Shown one piece after another: positions 45,105 through 56,692 of a stretch of DNA of 64,000 nt. Each line of letters opens with the position of its first letter. The stretch's first letter is position 1. The stretch is from Heloderma charlesbogerti (Eukaryota > Chordata > Lepidosauria > Squamata > Helodermatidae), in contig JANEZZ010002657.1 in NCBI GenBank assembly GCA_026122225.1, positions 558,001-622,000 on the forward strand, in the 5' to 3' direction. The notes under the pieces were generated by a model. The model made no database searches. It saw only the letters and a program-made list of their open reading frames with translations, and was not told the origin of the DNA. The translations under genes and the position numbers were made by a program.

Positions 45105-45530
45105 ATAGCGTCTGGATTGCAAGAAGTGGTGGTATCACTCTATTCTGCTTTGCTCAGACCGCACATACAGTACTGTGTCCAGTTTTGTGCACTACAGTTT
45201 AAGAAGGATATTGGCAAATTGGAATACGCCTGGGCTGTCACGTAGATAGCAAAGCAAATTTGTTTTCTGTTGCTCCAGATAGTAGGACCTGAACCAGCAG
45301 TTCCAAATCACAAGAAGGGGGATTTTAACTAAACATTAGGAAGAGCTCCCTGATGGCACAAGCTGTTTGATGGTGGGACAGACAGCCTTGGAAGGTGGTG
45401 GACTTTCCCTCATTTAAGGAGAGCCTGGATGGTCACCTATCAGAGTGTTTTAATAGGGATTTCCTGCATCAGCAGGGAGTTAGACCAGATGACCTTTGAG
45501 GTCCCGCCCAAGTCTCTGATTCTATGATCA

Positions 45531-46574
45531 GCAAAGGTGGGTTCCCATCATTTTTTTCAATTTGGCTGATGTTTGCAATGGACAGCTATGAAACTATAGA
45601 TATAAAACTATTCCTCTGAAGGTTTCTATCTACTGCACAGTGAAGAACACAGCAAATGGTAATTGGACAAGCTAGATTTCTGCAGTCCAGGAAGGATTCC
45701 AACTGAATGCTTTTTTCATTGCTGCTTTGCACCATTGGAACTATCGTATATACGAAGAGCAAACAACTGCCAGTTCCTATGTAGCCAAAAATGGAACCAC
45801 CCACACATAAGAGGGAGACATCAACAAAAAATCTTTAGGGGAAAAAACCCTAATGGGTGAGGACCCCAAAACTGCTCAGTGAGGACTGAGCATGTGCAGT
45901 GGCTGACTGTTGTGTGTGTATATATGGGAGATGCAAAACTGGGTGTATGTGGAATAGAGTATCCTGAAAAAGAGGCTGGCTGGGACATTGCACTTTTTGT
46001 TGCAGATCTACTTGGTTCCTTTTGCAGGTGTAATAAATGCCTGATAAAAAATTCACCTCTTCCCTCTAGGATTTTCTGATTTATTCCCCCCGCCCCCCAA
46101 TCTCTGCTTCCCTTGTGTACATTGTCTATTACTTTGACTGCTTCTATACAAGACCCCTTTAGCTCTGCTGCAACCAGCTGGTACTTTTGTAACCAGCTAG
46201 AAGCAGAATTAAAACAGTGTTTCTACAGTGCACTTAATACAGTATGATATATAGACCCTAAAATGAGTGATATAAATAAATAGATTATACAAATAAATAG
46301 ATTATAGTAATGCCCATCTCCACAAGCAAAATTGTAAAATATGTTTACTCAGACATAAGTTCCATTTAGCAGTTTCCCTGCAACTGTTTCTTTAATTAGT
46401 ATTTTCCTTCCTTCATCTTTATCAAATGTTCCCTGTTCATTTTTGTGCCTGGCATTCCTGAATCAGCCCTTAATTAGTTCCTCTTCCCTGCAGGAGAGAA
46501 CTTTATTTAATGTTTTACTCTCTTCTTTATAGTCAGAGTAATAGCTCACGATTGTATTTTAATTTCATTTTTAT
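45531..46574. other. no recognisable feature
   Basis: Unassigned; short frames only. Confidence 0.35.
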
Positions 46575-46826
46575 TAGGGCTGTGGACCGGCTTGTTACGA
46601 AGTCCAAATAATGAAGCGAAGTGGGCTGTTTCGGAGCAAAGCCTCATGATACGAGGCGGTTCAGAGCAGTACCAAGGAACCTCGGGATGAAGCCCCCCCC
46701 CCCAAAGCGCCTCCTCTGCCTCATATATTCGGAACTCTACTGAATGCCTCAGCAGTCCAGACGGGCTGTCTCCAAACTGTATCAACTACTCAATGCTCAC
46801 ATGAAGGGGCATGAAAAGGAGGAGGA
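46575..46826 (-). mobile_element. hAT-2 fragment, inverted copy
   Basis: Begins TAGGGCTGTGGACCGG and, in reverse complement, follows the right third of the copy at 44088-45104: the GGAGACAGCC(T/C)GTCTGG(G/A)CTGCT block and the CCACTTC(A/G)CTTC block occur in the same order. Truncated where a CR1 begins at about 46827. Confidence 0.82.
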
Positions 46827-48538
46827 GCAGATTATAAAGCAATCCATCTGTAAGCACCTTGAAAACAATGCAGTGATTACTCGAAGCCAACATGGATTTG
46901 TCAAGAACAAGTCCTGCCAGATGAATCTGATCTAATTTTTTGATCAAGTCACCTCCCTTGTAGACCGTGGGAATGCTGCAGACATCATATACTGCAATTT
47001 CAGCAAAGCTTTCGACAAAGTGCCCTGTGATCTCCTGATGAGCAAACTAGCTCAAAGTGGGCTAGATGGAACAACAATCCGGTGGATTGTTGGCTACAGA
47101 ATCGGACTCAAAGAGTGCTTATCCATGGGATCTTCTCCAACTGGGGAGGAGTAACGAGTGGGGTACCGCAGGGCTCAGTCCTGGGCCCAGTGCTCTTCAA
47201 CCTTTGTATTAATGACTTGGAGGAGGAGGTGCAGGGAATGCTGATCAAATTTGCAGAGACACAAAATGGGGTGGGATAGCTAATACTTTGGAAGACAGAA
47301 ACAAAATTTAAAGTGACCTGGATAGACTGGAGCGCTGGGCAGAAAACAACAGAATGACATTTAATAGGGATCAATGCCAAGTTCTGCACCTAGGAAAACG
47401 AAACCACTTACAAGATGGGTGATATGTGGCTCAACGGTACAAGTGAGAAGGATCTTGGAATTGTTGTCAATCACAAGTTGAAGATGAGCCAACAATGTGA
47501 TGTGGCTGCAAAAAAGGCCAATGCTATTTGGTGCTGCATTAATAGAAGCATAGCGTCCAAATCCCGGGAAGTACTAGTTCCCCTCTACTAGGGATGGACG
47601 AAACACTTACCTTCCATTCCGTTCTGTTTCCGCTGGGGGGGAGGAGGCGCTCTGTCCCTCCCCCTGGAGTCCTTGATGGGGGGGGAGGCTATCCGGTCCT
47701 CCCCCCCGGAATCCTGCCCAGCCGGCTCCACTCTGCGGCCAAGCCACGGAGCCGCTGGCTGGCTCCAGCCACCTGCAGCCGTACATCCGGCCGCTGGGCA
47801 GCCCTGCAGGGATGCCATTTATGTCCCTGTATTTAGCCATGATAGGCTATGTAAATATTTACATAGCCTATCACGGCAGTTGCGTATGCTGGGGGTTTTT
47901 CCCCCTGCCGTGATCGGCTACGCAAATACTTACGTAGCCTATCACGGCCTCCGCAGGGTCGCAAGTGGCATCCCTGCATTAGCCGTGATAGGCTACGTAA
48001 CTATTTACGTAGCCTATCATGGCTAGGAAGAGGAAGCGAATGGCGGCCGCAGTATGGCCGCCATTCGCAAAGCAGCATGGACGGGAGCAGGTAAGTGCTC
48101 CGTTTTGCGCGCCTTTTGTGGGTTGGGGGTGGTGGGGACTTCGTCCTGCTATGGATTCTGGGGGGCCGAATGCACTGGCGTTTGGCCTCACCGAGATCCG
48201 TCGCGGAATTCTCTGACATCCCTATCCCTACCCTCTACTCAGCACTGGTTAGGCCTCATCTGGAGTACTGTGTCCAGTTCTGGGCACCACACTTGAAGAA
48301 GGATGCAGACAAACTGGAGAGGGTTCAGAGGAGGGCAACAAAGATGATCAGGGGACTGGAAACAAAGCCCTGTGAAGAGAGACTGAAAGAACTGGGCATG
48401 TTTAGCCTTGAGAAGAGAAGACTGAGGGGAGATAGGATAGCGCTCTTCAAGTACTTGAAAGGCTGTCACAGAGAGGAAGGCCAGCATCTCTTCTTGATCA
48501 TCCCAGAGTGCAGGACACGGAATAATGGGCTCAAGTGA
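46827..48538 (+). pseudogene. CR1 reverse transcriptase (broken)
   Basis: Motif A region near 46985-47020 is IIYCNFSKAFDKVP (Asp of LDFSKAFD changed to Asn), and GVPQGSVLGPVLFN is intact near 47160-47200. FAETQNG near 47250-47275 shows the FADD box destroyed by an indel. A frame change follows to TLEDRNK. After the hAT, 48232-48538 is open with [25 protein letters not shown] and [16 protein letters not shown]. Confidence 0.9.
47589..48230 (+). mobile_element. hAT element copy C (palindrome-rich family)
   Basis: 642 bp in CR1 with a perfect 8-bp target duplication CCCTCTAC (47581-47588, 48231-48238). The right terminus has an extra TCCCTA (CATCCCTATCCCTA). Hairpins lie at about 47837-47876, 47909-47948 and 47983-48022 (TACGTA type), plus a GCGAATGGCGGCC..GGCCGCCATTCGC hairpin at 48036-48069. 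Donors: minus ACTTACCT 47605-47612, plus AGGTAAGT 48089-48096. The ATG at 48040 is followed by an open frame into the plus donor. Confidence 0.94.
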
Positions 48539-48773
48539 CAGGAAGCCAGATTCCGGCTGAACATCAGGAAAAACGTCCTGACTGTTAGAGCAATACGACA
48601 ATGGAACCCATTCCCTAGGGAGGCGGTGGGCTCTCCCAGACTGGAGGCGTTCAAGACGAGGCTGGACAGCCACCTGTCAGGGATGCTCTGACCTGGATTC
48701 CTGCACTGAGCAGGGGGTTGGACTCGGTGGCCTTGTAGGCCCCTTCCAGCCCTACTATTCTATGATTCTATGA

Positions 48774-49469
48774 GGAGGAAGAGGAGGGAGGGAGGGAGGG
48801 AGGGAGGGGGAAGGTGAGTGGATGTGGGAAGGCAGGGGGAGGCGGGGAGGCGAGTGCAGGAGGAGGAGGGAGTGTGCTTTGGCGAATAGGAACCCTCAGC
48901 CAAAACTGACACCAGCAGTCTCCAATCAGAGGGAGTGTTGGAGGAAAGGGGTATATACTTTGGCAAAAGGCTGCATTCGGTCATTGTGCCAGCTGTGTCT
49001 TTGGGAGAGAGGGCTGGTGTGGGTAGATGATGTTTTGTGCGTGTGTGCGTGCATGCATTCCTAAGCGTTGTTCCTTCAATTTATTCAATTTTGATCGCCA
49101 TTAGGTTTTCCTCAGAATTTAAATTAAAAAGAAACAGCTTGGTTGTACTAAGAGTGTTCCCTTCCCTCGCTCCTTGATCGTCCGTCCCCATCGGGACAGT
49201 GCCTTTTGCAGCACCTCTTCCAGCCACTTTCTCCTATATCTTTGTACCTCCAACTCGTTTGTTATTTGTATTTGATTAGATTCATCTCCCCTTTCCATAT
49301 TTTTTCAAACTAACATAGCTTTTCCTTGCAAGCTGCTGCCATGCTCCTCCCCCCTCACCATTGCTGTGTTTGTTTTTTATCTCAATTTTGGACTCTGGAA
49401 ACGGCTGTATTTGTTGTGTAACATCGAGCCTTACTTCTGCTTTCTCTGTTCTATTTTTTGTCAGTCAAC
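48774..49469. other. no recognisable gene; purine repeat
   Basis: (GAGG)n at 48784-48808 in a G-A rich stretch, otherwise unassigned. Confidence 0.4.
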
Positions 49470-49715
49470 TAGGGATGGGCGGATTCCCTACCTGCTGGTC
49501 CGGGTGGGAATCCGCCCACAGGGGGAGGTGATCCCTCCCTCCCCTCGGAATCCATCTGAGCTGGCTTTGCTCCACGGTGATCCTGCAGAACCAGCCGCCG
49601 GCTCCACATTGCTGGCAATACGGCCAGCCGCCACTGCTGTGCTGTATCGCTGGCTGAGTGAGGGCTAACTCCAGACACAAATGGTGTAGAGGACACCATT
49701 TGCGGCCGTAAAGCT
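49470..49715 (+). mobile_element. hAT fragment copy D (short end)
   Basis: TAGGGATGGGCGGATTCCCTACC with a degenerate donor (CCCTACCT on the minus strand, 49487-49493). Then the GC-rich body (GGAATCC..GAGC..GGCTCC, as in copies B and C) and the start of an ACAAATGGTG..CACCATTTG hairpin at 49676-49707. The far end is missing; the L1 begins nearby. Confidence 0.75.
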
Positions 49716-49757
49716 GTTGAATTAACCTAAATGCAGCCATTTACTAAATGCAGCCAT

Positions 49758-50036
49758 TTATGCAGCCATTAGATTAAGAAAATCTAATTTGAGTGGAAAA
49801 GACCAAAATTTAGTAGAGGTCAACAAATACATAGTACATAGACAGTACATAGGTAGATCTGGAAAACCGAACCCGTCTTCATTAATTGGAAGTTGCATCC
49901 TTTTAAAAGATATTCTTGGTGGAGAGGAACCCCAAAAGAATTTACAAAACAAAGCATTGAGTTTTAGGAAATATTTGCCAGGTATAAGTATAGGGATCCC
50001 TCGTATAACATAAATAATTCGGGGTACGGTATTCAT
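49758..50036 (-). pseudogene. L1 ORF2 C-terminal region
   Basis: Minus strand reads IIYVIRGIPILIPGKYFLKLN, FCKFFWGSSPPRISFKRMQLP and GFGFPDLPMYCLC. This is the region downstream of RT in L1 ORF2 (IPxxFF..FxWxxxxPRI..L..GLPD pattern). Confidence 0.8.
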
Positions 50037-50236
50037 CTTACGTGTATTCAGCTTACCTCATAAACTCAACTTTAGAGATGCCCATTTATCTATATCTCAT
50101 GAAATATCATTAATCAACTTGTTTAAATTTAAACTAATCATTTGAGATATCTCTCTAGGAATAATTATTCCCAAATAAGTAATACACTCTGGGCACCGCC
50201 GCATTTACCAATTGGCTAATACACTGGAGTATATCT

Positions 50237-50951
50237 TAGGGATGTACGAAAGTCACTTACCTGTTGATGGTGGGGGGATCCTCGACGGGGAGGGAGGCGC
50301 TCCGTTCCTCTACCCCGGAATCCTCCGCAGCCAGCTGTGCTCCGCAGCAGCTCCGTGGAGCAGCTGGCCAGGCCCAGCCAGGCCAGAGCCGTCCACAACC
50401 GGATTTCCAGCCGCGGAGGGCTCTGGGTAAAAAAAAATCAAAATCCCACTACAGCCGCCGCCATTTGCGTTCCTTATTTTTGCCCTCTTAATCTACGTAA
50501 ATATTTACGTAGACTATGACGGCGAAAATCAAGGGGAACGCAAATAGCGTAGCGGGCGCTATTTGCGTCCCTTTTTGATTCTCCGTTTTAGCCTACGTGA
50601 ATATTTGCGTATGCATTTTTTTTTTTTAACCCACCCAGCCATGATAGGCTACGTAAAGATTTATGTAGCCTATCACGTCGTTGTTGTTGTTTTTTTAAAC
50701 CCAGTCTATCACGTCTTTTTTTTTTCTTTCTTTTTTTTTACCAGAGTGGAAATGGCGGCGGCAGCAGCTGGTCGGAAGACCAGCTGCCGCTGGAGCCGGA
50801 GCCGCCGCCGCCCGGAAGATCCACCCCAGGTGAGTCTCGTCCTGGGGGGGATCTGCGGGGTGGCAGGCTGTTCCGCCATGGAGTTCAGGGGGCCGAATGC
50901 ACTGGCATTCGGCCTCACCGTGATCGGTGGCGGAATTCTCTGCCATCCCTA
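50237..50951 (+). mobile_element. hAT element copy E (palindrome-rich family)
   Basis: 715 bp in L1. Ends TAGGGATGTACG and GCCATCCCTA, but flanks GTATATCT and AATCCTAT do not match, so the target duplication is lost. Hairpins: TACGTA type at about 50490-50520, 50641-50678 (GATAGGCTACGTAAAGATTT and its complement); CGCAAATAGCG type at 50539-50571. Donors: minus ACTTACCT 50255-50262, plus AGGTGAGT 50828-50835. The ATG at 50752 opens MAAAAAGRKTSCRWSR into the donor. Confidence 0.92.
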
Positions 50952-51830
50952 AATCCTATGTCCAATCAGCATTATTTCCGACTTTGACCAAATAATTGAA
51001 TAGCCGGATAATTCACCAAGGGTATTAATTGATTTCATCAAAGCTGGAACTGATGGAGTCTCGAGATAAACAACAAAAGATCCTCAGTATAAAGACTAAT
51101 TTTAAATTCTAATCCAAAATGGGCAAATCCATGAATACTATTGTTTTGTCTAATAGCACATGCCAGGTGTTCCAAACATAAATTGGATATTAATGGGGAA
51201 AGTGGGCAACCTTGTCTGGTACCCCACCCCAGTAAAAAAAAAAAAGCTGAGAATAAACCGTTGGTCTTTACTCTTGCTCTAGGAGCTGAGTATAAAATTT
51301 TAACCCATTTCAGAAATTCTATAGGAAAACCAAAATTAGTCAATGTAGTAAAAATAAATTTCCAATGAATTTTGTCAAAGGCCTTTTCTGCATCCAAGGA
51401 AATGATGGCTGCCCTGATCAGTTCTTTCAGAGTTTAAAGCAACCAGATCAACAACTAATCTAAGATTTTCAGCCCCCTGTCTATTTTTAATCCACCTGGT
51501 CTGGTCTAACCAATACAGCCATGACCTGTTGTCAAGATTGCTGTTAATATTTTGATATCTATATTAATTAATGATATAGTTTGATAGTTTGCGCAATAGA
51601 TATGGTCCTAGCCTGGCTTAGGAATCACAGTAATGTAAGCATCATTTAATGATGAAGAAAGGGAGCCCACTTCAAAAATATGTTTATAGAGGCAATACAA
51701 CTTTGGGGCTGAAAAGCTAGAAAATGTTTTATACCATTCAACTGGGAATCCATCCGGTCCAGGTGATTTCCCAGTATTCATTTTCATTATTGCACTCATA
51801 ATTTCCTCTAAATGCAGAGGAGCTCAAAGG
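50952..51830 (-). pseudogene. L1 ORF2 reverse transcriptase
   Basis: 51799-51608 has MKMNTGKSPGPDGFPVEWYK (RT0/RT1). 51397-51038 has MDAEKAFDKIHWKFIF (motif A), GTRQGCPLSPLISNLCLE, and the catalytic box reads YTEDLLLF where active L1 has YADD. Several frame breaks lie between. Inactive. Confidence 0.88.
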
Positions 51831-52065
51831 GACTGTTGTTGTGAAGAATTGAAACGTGGAAGATGAATCTGAGAAAAAAAATGTGCCCGTATCTTGCACT
51901 GATATCTTATCACTGGTACTATACAGATCAGAATAAAACTTTAAAAATTGTGAATTTATGTCTGTAGAAAAAGTATATACTTTACCACTCTCATCTTTAA
52001 TAGCTGAAATAACATTTTGATGTTGGTGCTGTTTAAGATGATGTGCAAGAATCTTACTAGGACAT

Positions 52066-52966
52066 TCACCACTGTCCCAGTATTTCTGTTATAGACATGT
52101 CAGAGCAAATTCTGCCTTTTGTGAAAGGATATTGTGAAATACACTTGGTATTCTGTAGCTCTTGATAAAGTTGTGCTGTGGGGGAAATGGCAAACTGAGT
52201 TATGAGAGATTTCAGCTTCTTATTTAAGTGCGTCTGTTGAGTTTTTTTAAGCTTTTTTTGATAGGAAGCGTAAGAGATAATTCGGCCCCTTATAAAAGCT
52301 TTACTAGCCCTCCATTCAATGGCGCATGAACCTGCTGTACCCTCATTAGTATTGAAATACTCTGTTGGTTCAGCTAACATCCGGGTTTTAAACTTCTCAT
52401 CATTAAGAAGAGAAACATTAAGATGCCAAAGACCGGGGGCCCTAGGCGTATCAGAAAATTGCAGTTCCAAACATACTGGGGTATGATCTGACACTATCAA
52501 TCTTGCAATCTTTTATTTGACATACTAAAATTGTAGAAATAAAAAAATTGTCTAATTTAAAGCAATTCTGGTGAACTGGTGAAATAAAAGTATACTCTTT
52601 GTCAGCAGGATGTAAAATTCTCCAAGCATCAATTAAACCACATTCCATCATATAAGCCTGGAGTGCCAATCTCACAGCAGACTGAGTCTTGGGAGAAGGT
52701 GTATTCCTATCTAACGAAGAATCTAAGACCTCGTTAAAGTCCCCACCCACAATCAAATGATCATCGGTAGTATCAACCCATTTAGCAAAACAATCATGAA
52801 ACACAGCCAGAGAATCAATATTTGGCCCACATACATTGATCGTAACAATTAATTTGCTGATATACCTTCCTACCAAGACAAAAAAAAGTCCCTCAGTATC
52901 AAAAATAACGTGTTGAACTGAGATAGAAAGTCGCTTATGGATTAAAATCACAGCCCCTCTACACAT
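52066..52966 (-). pseudogene. L1 ORF2 endonuclease, C-terminal part, and linker
   Basis: 52966-52451: RGAVILIHK, GRYISKLIVTINVCGPN, DHLIVGGDFNEVLDSSLDR (catalytic GGDFN) and a DAWRILHPADKEYTFISPVH region. 52500-52066: IVSDHTPVCLELQF (SDH signature) and the following linker. Interrupted upstream by the ERV. Confidence 0.9.
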
Positions 52967-52986
52967 TGTTGAAGTGTCCGTGACAT

Positions 52987-53427
52987 TGTAGCAGCCATAT
53001 CGGGGGTCAGACTAAGTAGCCTCATGCAGTCTCATGCTTCATGTTCTTGCTGAGCTCTTGCTCTCTAAAATATATGTTTGTAAGCTGACAAGACGCAAGA
53101 ATGTCTTATCTAGTTAGCAAGGCTAAGGTCAGAATAGTGGATATCATGTTCTTGCATATTATGTTCTTTGTTTATCATGGCCTATAACCCAGTTCCTGGG
53201 ATATAAACAATGGTGCTAAGAGAGGACATGTTGAGGACTGCAACCCCACGCAGGAGGGGGAGGAGGAGCCGTTTCATATGTGTCACAATGTTTATAAAAA
53301 CAATGTGCTGATGTAAATCGGGGCTTCTGGCTCTTTGGAAATGATTCCAGCCTTAAGCCCGCGCGTTAAATAAAGAAACTCTTTTTTCCTTCACTCAGTG
53401 GTCTCTCTGACTCTGGGTTCTGCAACA
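52987..53427 (+). mobile_element. ERV 5' LTR
   Basis: 441 bp, TGTAGCAG to CTGCAACA. TATA-like TATAAAAA at 53293-53300 and AATAAA at 53369-53374, in the order expected for U3-R. Compared with the 3' LTR I count about 8 substitutions and 1 indel. Preceded by ACAT (52983-52986), the left half of a 4-bp target duplication. Confidence 0.95.
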
Positions 53428-53431
53428 TAAA

Positions 53432-53449
53432 TGGTGCCGTGACTCGGAT
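53432..53449 (+). other. primer binding site, tRNA-His
   Basis: TGGTGCCGTGACTCGGAT lies four bases after the 5' LTR and matches the 3' end complement of tRNA-His, as used by HERV-H-type elements. Confidence 0.85.
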
Positions 53450-54162
53450 GTGGCAGGCTCTGAGCCAGACAGGTGGCAGTTGCCTGCTGTTAATCGCCGC
53501 ACCGGGAGGGAGAGCTCGGCGCATGCCTCCCTTTCTTGGCGCCACCGACCTTTTTGTCGGGTAAATGGGAGAAGGCCTGCGCTGGGATCGCCCAAACGGC
53601 AGCGAGCGGCAAGAGAACCTTGGGAGGTGGAGGAAGGAACTTGAGCCCTGCCTGTATCGCAGCTGCAATTGAGTTGAAACCCACATTGGAAGCCTTCAGG
53701 AGAAAGGCAAGTATATGGGAAAAAGAGGGCCCCGCCTTTAGGGAGAAAGGCCACTGGGCAGAAAAAAAGAGGGCCCCGCCTTATGAAGAAGGTCAGTGTT
53801 GGTGGTATACGTATACAAAAAGAGCCTACTCCTTGCGGGTAGAAGGGGGGCCTGATCACACCCCCGAGTGGGCGCCAGTACCCAGCACGCCAGTACTCAG
53901 TAGGAAGCTGGGGAAGCTGCTTTCCACTCTGGTAAAAAGTGGGAAAAGTGGGTGGCAGGGACATATGGATGCAGTGGTGAAAATTGATGATTGTGTGAGT
54001 GGCTACTGCGGTTTCTGACGCATACCGTTGACCGTCCGGGTGCCCAGGCCAGTAGCAAAGTGCATGGTGTGAAATTCCTGTTGTGTCGGTCAGTGAGACC
54101 CCTTACTCACTGACCAATCCCCTTTCCCTCATTGTGTCTGTCTTCATCTTAGGAGGGAGGCT
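53450..54162 (+). other. ERV leader
   Basis: Untranslated leader between the primer site and the gag start. A 160-codon plus frame (53536-54018) and a 189-codon minus frame cross it, with no recognisable domain. Confidence 0.5.
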
Positions 54163-54660
54163 ATGGGAGGTGGGGGAAGCAAGACTTGCACCCCCTTGGG
54201 ATGTATGTTAAAAAAAAAAATTTAAGGGATTCAGAATAGAGAGAGGAAACAGCAAAAAGCTCAAGGCCGAGCTGAAAGAAAAAACAAAACAAAAACAAGA
54301 ACAAGATCTGAGACTGTTAATTAGAAAAATGTTGCAAGACAGCCTGGCTTTTAACGAAGCGTGGGAGTGTGGGAGTGTGAGGCCGAAGAAGTAGCTGTTA
54401 GCCTAGCGTGCTGAGGGGGGGGGGCAGGAAAATTGCCCACAACATTCTGAGTTGTGCAACATCATCACCTCGCCTAATTGAGATGAAATCCCTAAGAAAT
54501 GGAAACTGAAAATGAAGACCCAGAAGATGAAGGCGCAAAATGGAGAATAAAGGTGAAGAATCAGCCCCCAGGGCACAGGCTAGACCCCTCTTCGAGTGAA
54601 AAGTCTGCCATAGGACGGTCCCAAGGCAGAATGAAGCGGAGAGACCATGTTGAAGATCTC
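54163..54660 (+). pseudogene. gag: ERV gag matrix start (degenerate)
   Basis: The ATG at 54163 begins MGGGGSKTCTPLGCML, a Met-Gly N-terminus of the kind that is myristoylated in gamma-like gag proteins. An A-run at 54209-54220 shifts the frame and stops follow at once. Beyond about 54660 no gag similarity is visible until 56693. Confidence 0.65.
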
Positions 54661-56692
54661 TGTCAAGGTAGCTGTGTTTAGCTTTGAACTGTGTTAGAAT
54701 TGCATAGAGCCTGTAGCTACTGACCATCAGCTATATGATTTCTGAAGAGCGTAACTATTACGCTTTTGCCGTGGGATTCCCTGCAATGAAGAAATCTCAC
54801 TGATTCGAGTGTCCAGTGTTGGACTGCCTGAGTGTGTGTGCTGAAGAGACCGAGAAACCAGACAGCATGTTCCTGGCCAAGCCAAAATCGCGCTACTACC
54901 ATGCTCCTGGAAGCTGCAATAAACTGTGTAAGCTGGGAGACCCAACCTGATTGAGAAGAAAAGAAGATATTGGAGTAACTGTCTTGAAAAACAGTGAGAT
55001 CTGTGTAGCTGGCTGGCTGACGCTGTCAGTGATGTTACAACTTTAAATTAAGACTGTTTTCCTGTTTGAGACCCCAGCAAAGAAAGCTGACCCGAGTTAT
55101 TTGTTGCCCGTGCCAAAGCAAGAATTTGGCTGCCCTGTACCTCATCCTGTCCTGTTTTGAGCTTGGGATTTACAAATACAGACAAACTGAGAAGCTTGCC
55201 TTTGAAGTCCTGCAAATCACCCCACCGCCTCCCCGAAGATTAATGGCTGCCTGAAAAATGCAAGTATAAGGCGATGCCCATCACCCCCCAGCGTCCCGAG
55301 TTTCAGCACTTTGCTTTCGCGTACCAGGTTAGAAGAGAAAAAAAAAGAGTAAGTTTTTAAAATGTCCGTGAGAACCTGACAGAAGTAGAACAAAATTTAC
55401 AGAGGAGTTGCCCAGGTTAAAGCGTCACAGCTAGAAAGCTGAGCTGTGCCGCTCTGTTTAGACAGAGGCCTTGCTAAAAAGTTAAAGGCCCTTGTCTGTC
55501 AGAAGGGGTGTAGGGCCACACTTCCCCTTTTTAAACTGATGCAAAAGTGGAGAGCCTTTGCTGGAAACATCGCATCTTCATTGCCCAGAGCCTTCTCTGT
55601 TTGCCTCCATCATTGTCTGGGCTTTTTAGAGACACCCTTCACATGGACTAAAATTTTAAATTGTCAAAGACTTGCCATGGACAGTGCTGTGAAGCTTTGG
55701 ATAAACTTGAACTCTCATCGCTGTGGACCGTGTGTCTGTGTTTGTAGTCAGCTCAGTGTACAGCAGGCTGAGTTTGATCTATGACTTTTAGATTTCCTTC
55801 TGCCAGAACTCATGCAGCATAGAGTTGCCGATGCAAAAATGGTGACCTAGAACTCTGTGCGTGTGTGAGTATGCCCATCCCTTAATTTTGATGGGCCCTG
55901 AGCTTTCAGCCAGAAGAGCAGTATGATTGCTGGATCTGCTCCATCATGCCTTACCATGCAAAAACTGTTTTCCATTCATTGTGTTAAATTGCAAAAAAAG
56001 TTTGTTGTGTATATTTTATGATTTCTTAGATATCATAAAATATATGTGATATTTGCAGATTAGTGATAGTTGCAACTCCAAATGATACTGAGTGTGTGGT
56101 TCCCAATGGATGACAAGGAGAAAAGACAAAGTCAAGTAGAGAAAGACAGAAGCAAGTAGAAAAGAAGCAATAGAGAAAGTAGAAGACAGATAGAGAAGGA
56201 AGAAGAAAGAAGAGGCAAGAAGCAAAGAGAAGAAGCGTGGCCATAGTTGCCCCCAGGATGAATTAGAAGCAGCTGATTATGCCTAGAGCTTATTACCTGG
56301 GGTAAAGTAGCCACAGTAATGTAATAGTTCTTTAAGATGAAGAAACATGATCTGCAATACAGGCAGATCAGCAAGAAAAAGAAAGCAAAAGAAATAGAGA
56401 TTTCTGTTCCCATACTAATGAATGAAAGTGTTATCAAGCACTTTGGGAAGCGAAGTTGTTTACAGGAAGCTGTGCCTGAGAACCAAACACTTCTAGCCTA
56501 TGCTGAAAATGCTTGCTAGTGTTGTGCTGCCTCATGGGTAACATGTATGGTATAAGACCCATTTAGCCCAATAGCTCGTGGTTCAGAGAAGCTGTCTGAT
56601 CCAACCATTAGGTATGCCTGTGTGCTGTAAGTTACCCAATAAAGTCTCCTTGTAAATAACCCCCCCCCCCTTGCTGGAATCTCAAAACACAA
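54661..56692 (+). other. ERV internal sequence, unrecognised (about 2 kb)
   Basis: Between the gag start and the capsid remnant. Stops are frequent in all frames and no retroviral motif is seen. May be diverged gag, or foreign sequence acquired by the element. Confidence 0.4.

Larger units (their letters stand above)
43905..45530 (+). mobile_element. old CR1 LINE split by hAT-2
   Basis: 43908-44087 reads a CR1 RT thumb stretch (DTWLDSSTREEDLGVSLDHKPNMSQQYDAAAKKVNAVLGRI) and 45113-45240 continues it ([21 protein letters not shown]). The 3' UTR runs to about 45530. The two parts join directly once the 1,017-bp hAT-2 is removed. Confidence 0.88.
46827..48773 (+). mobile_element. CR1 LINE, 5'-truncated, split by hAT
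   Basis: Sense CR1 from the RT N-terminal part (CAGATTATAAAGCAATCC) to the ATTCTATGATTCTATG tail at 48757-48773. A 642-bp hAT (47589-48230) sits at the CCCTCTAC site. Confidence 0.93.

Noticed and set aside
53395..53964. 189-codon minus-strand open frame in the ERV leader
   Set aside because: Antisense to the LTR edge and leader, with no conserved motif; treated as a shadow.
55446..55784. 112-codon frame as a retroviral gene
   Set aside because: No resemblance to any retroviral protein that I can recognise.
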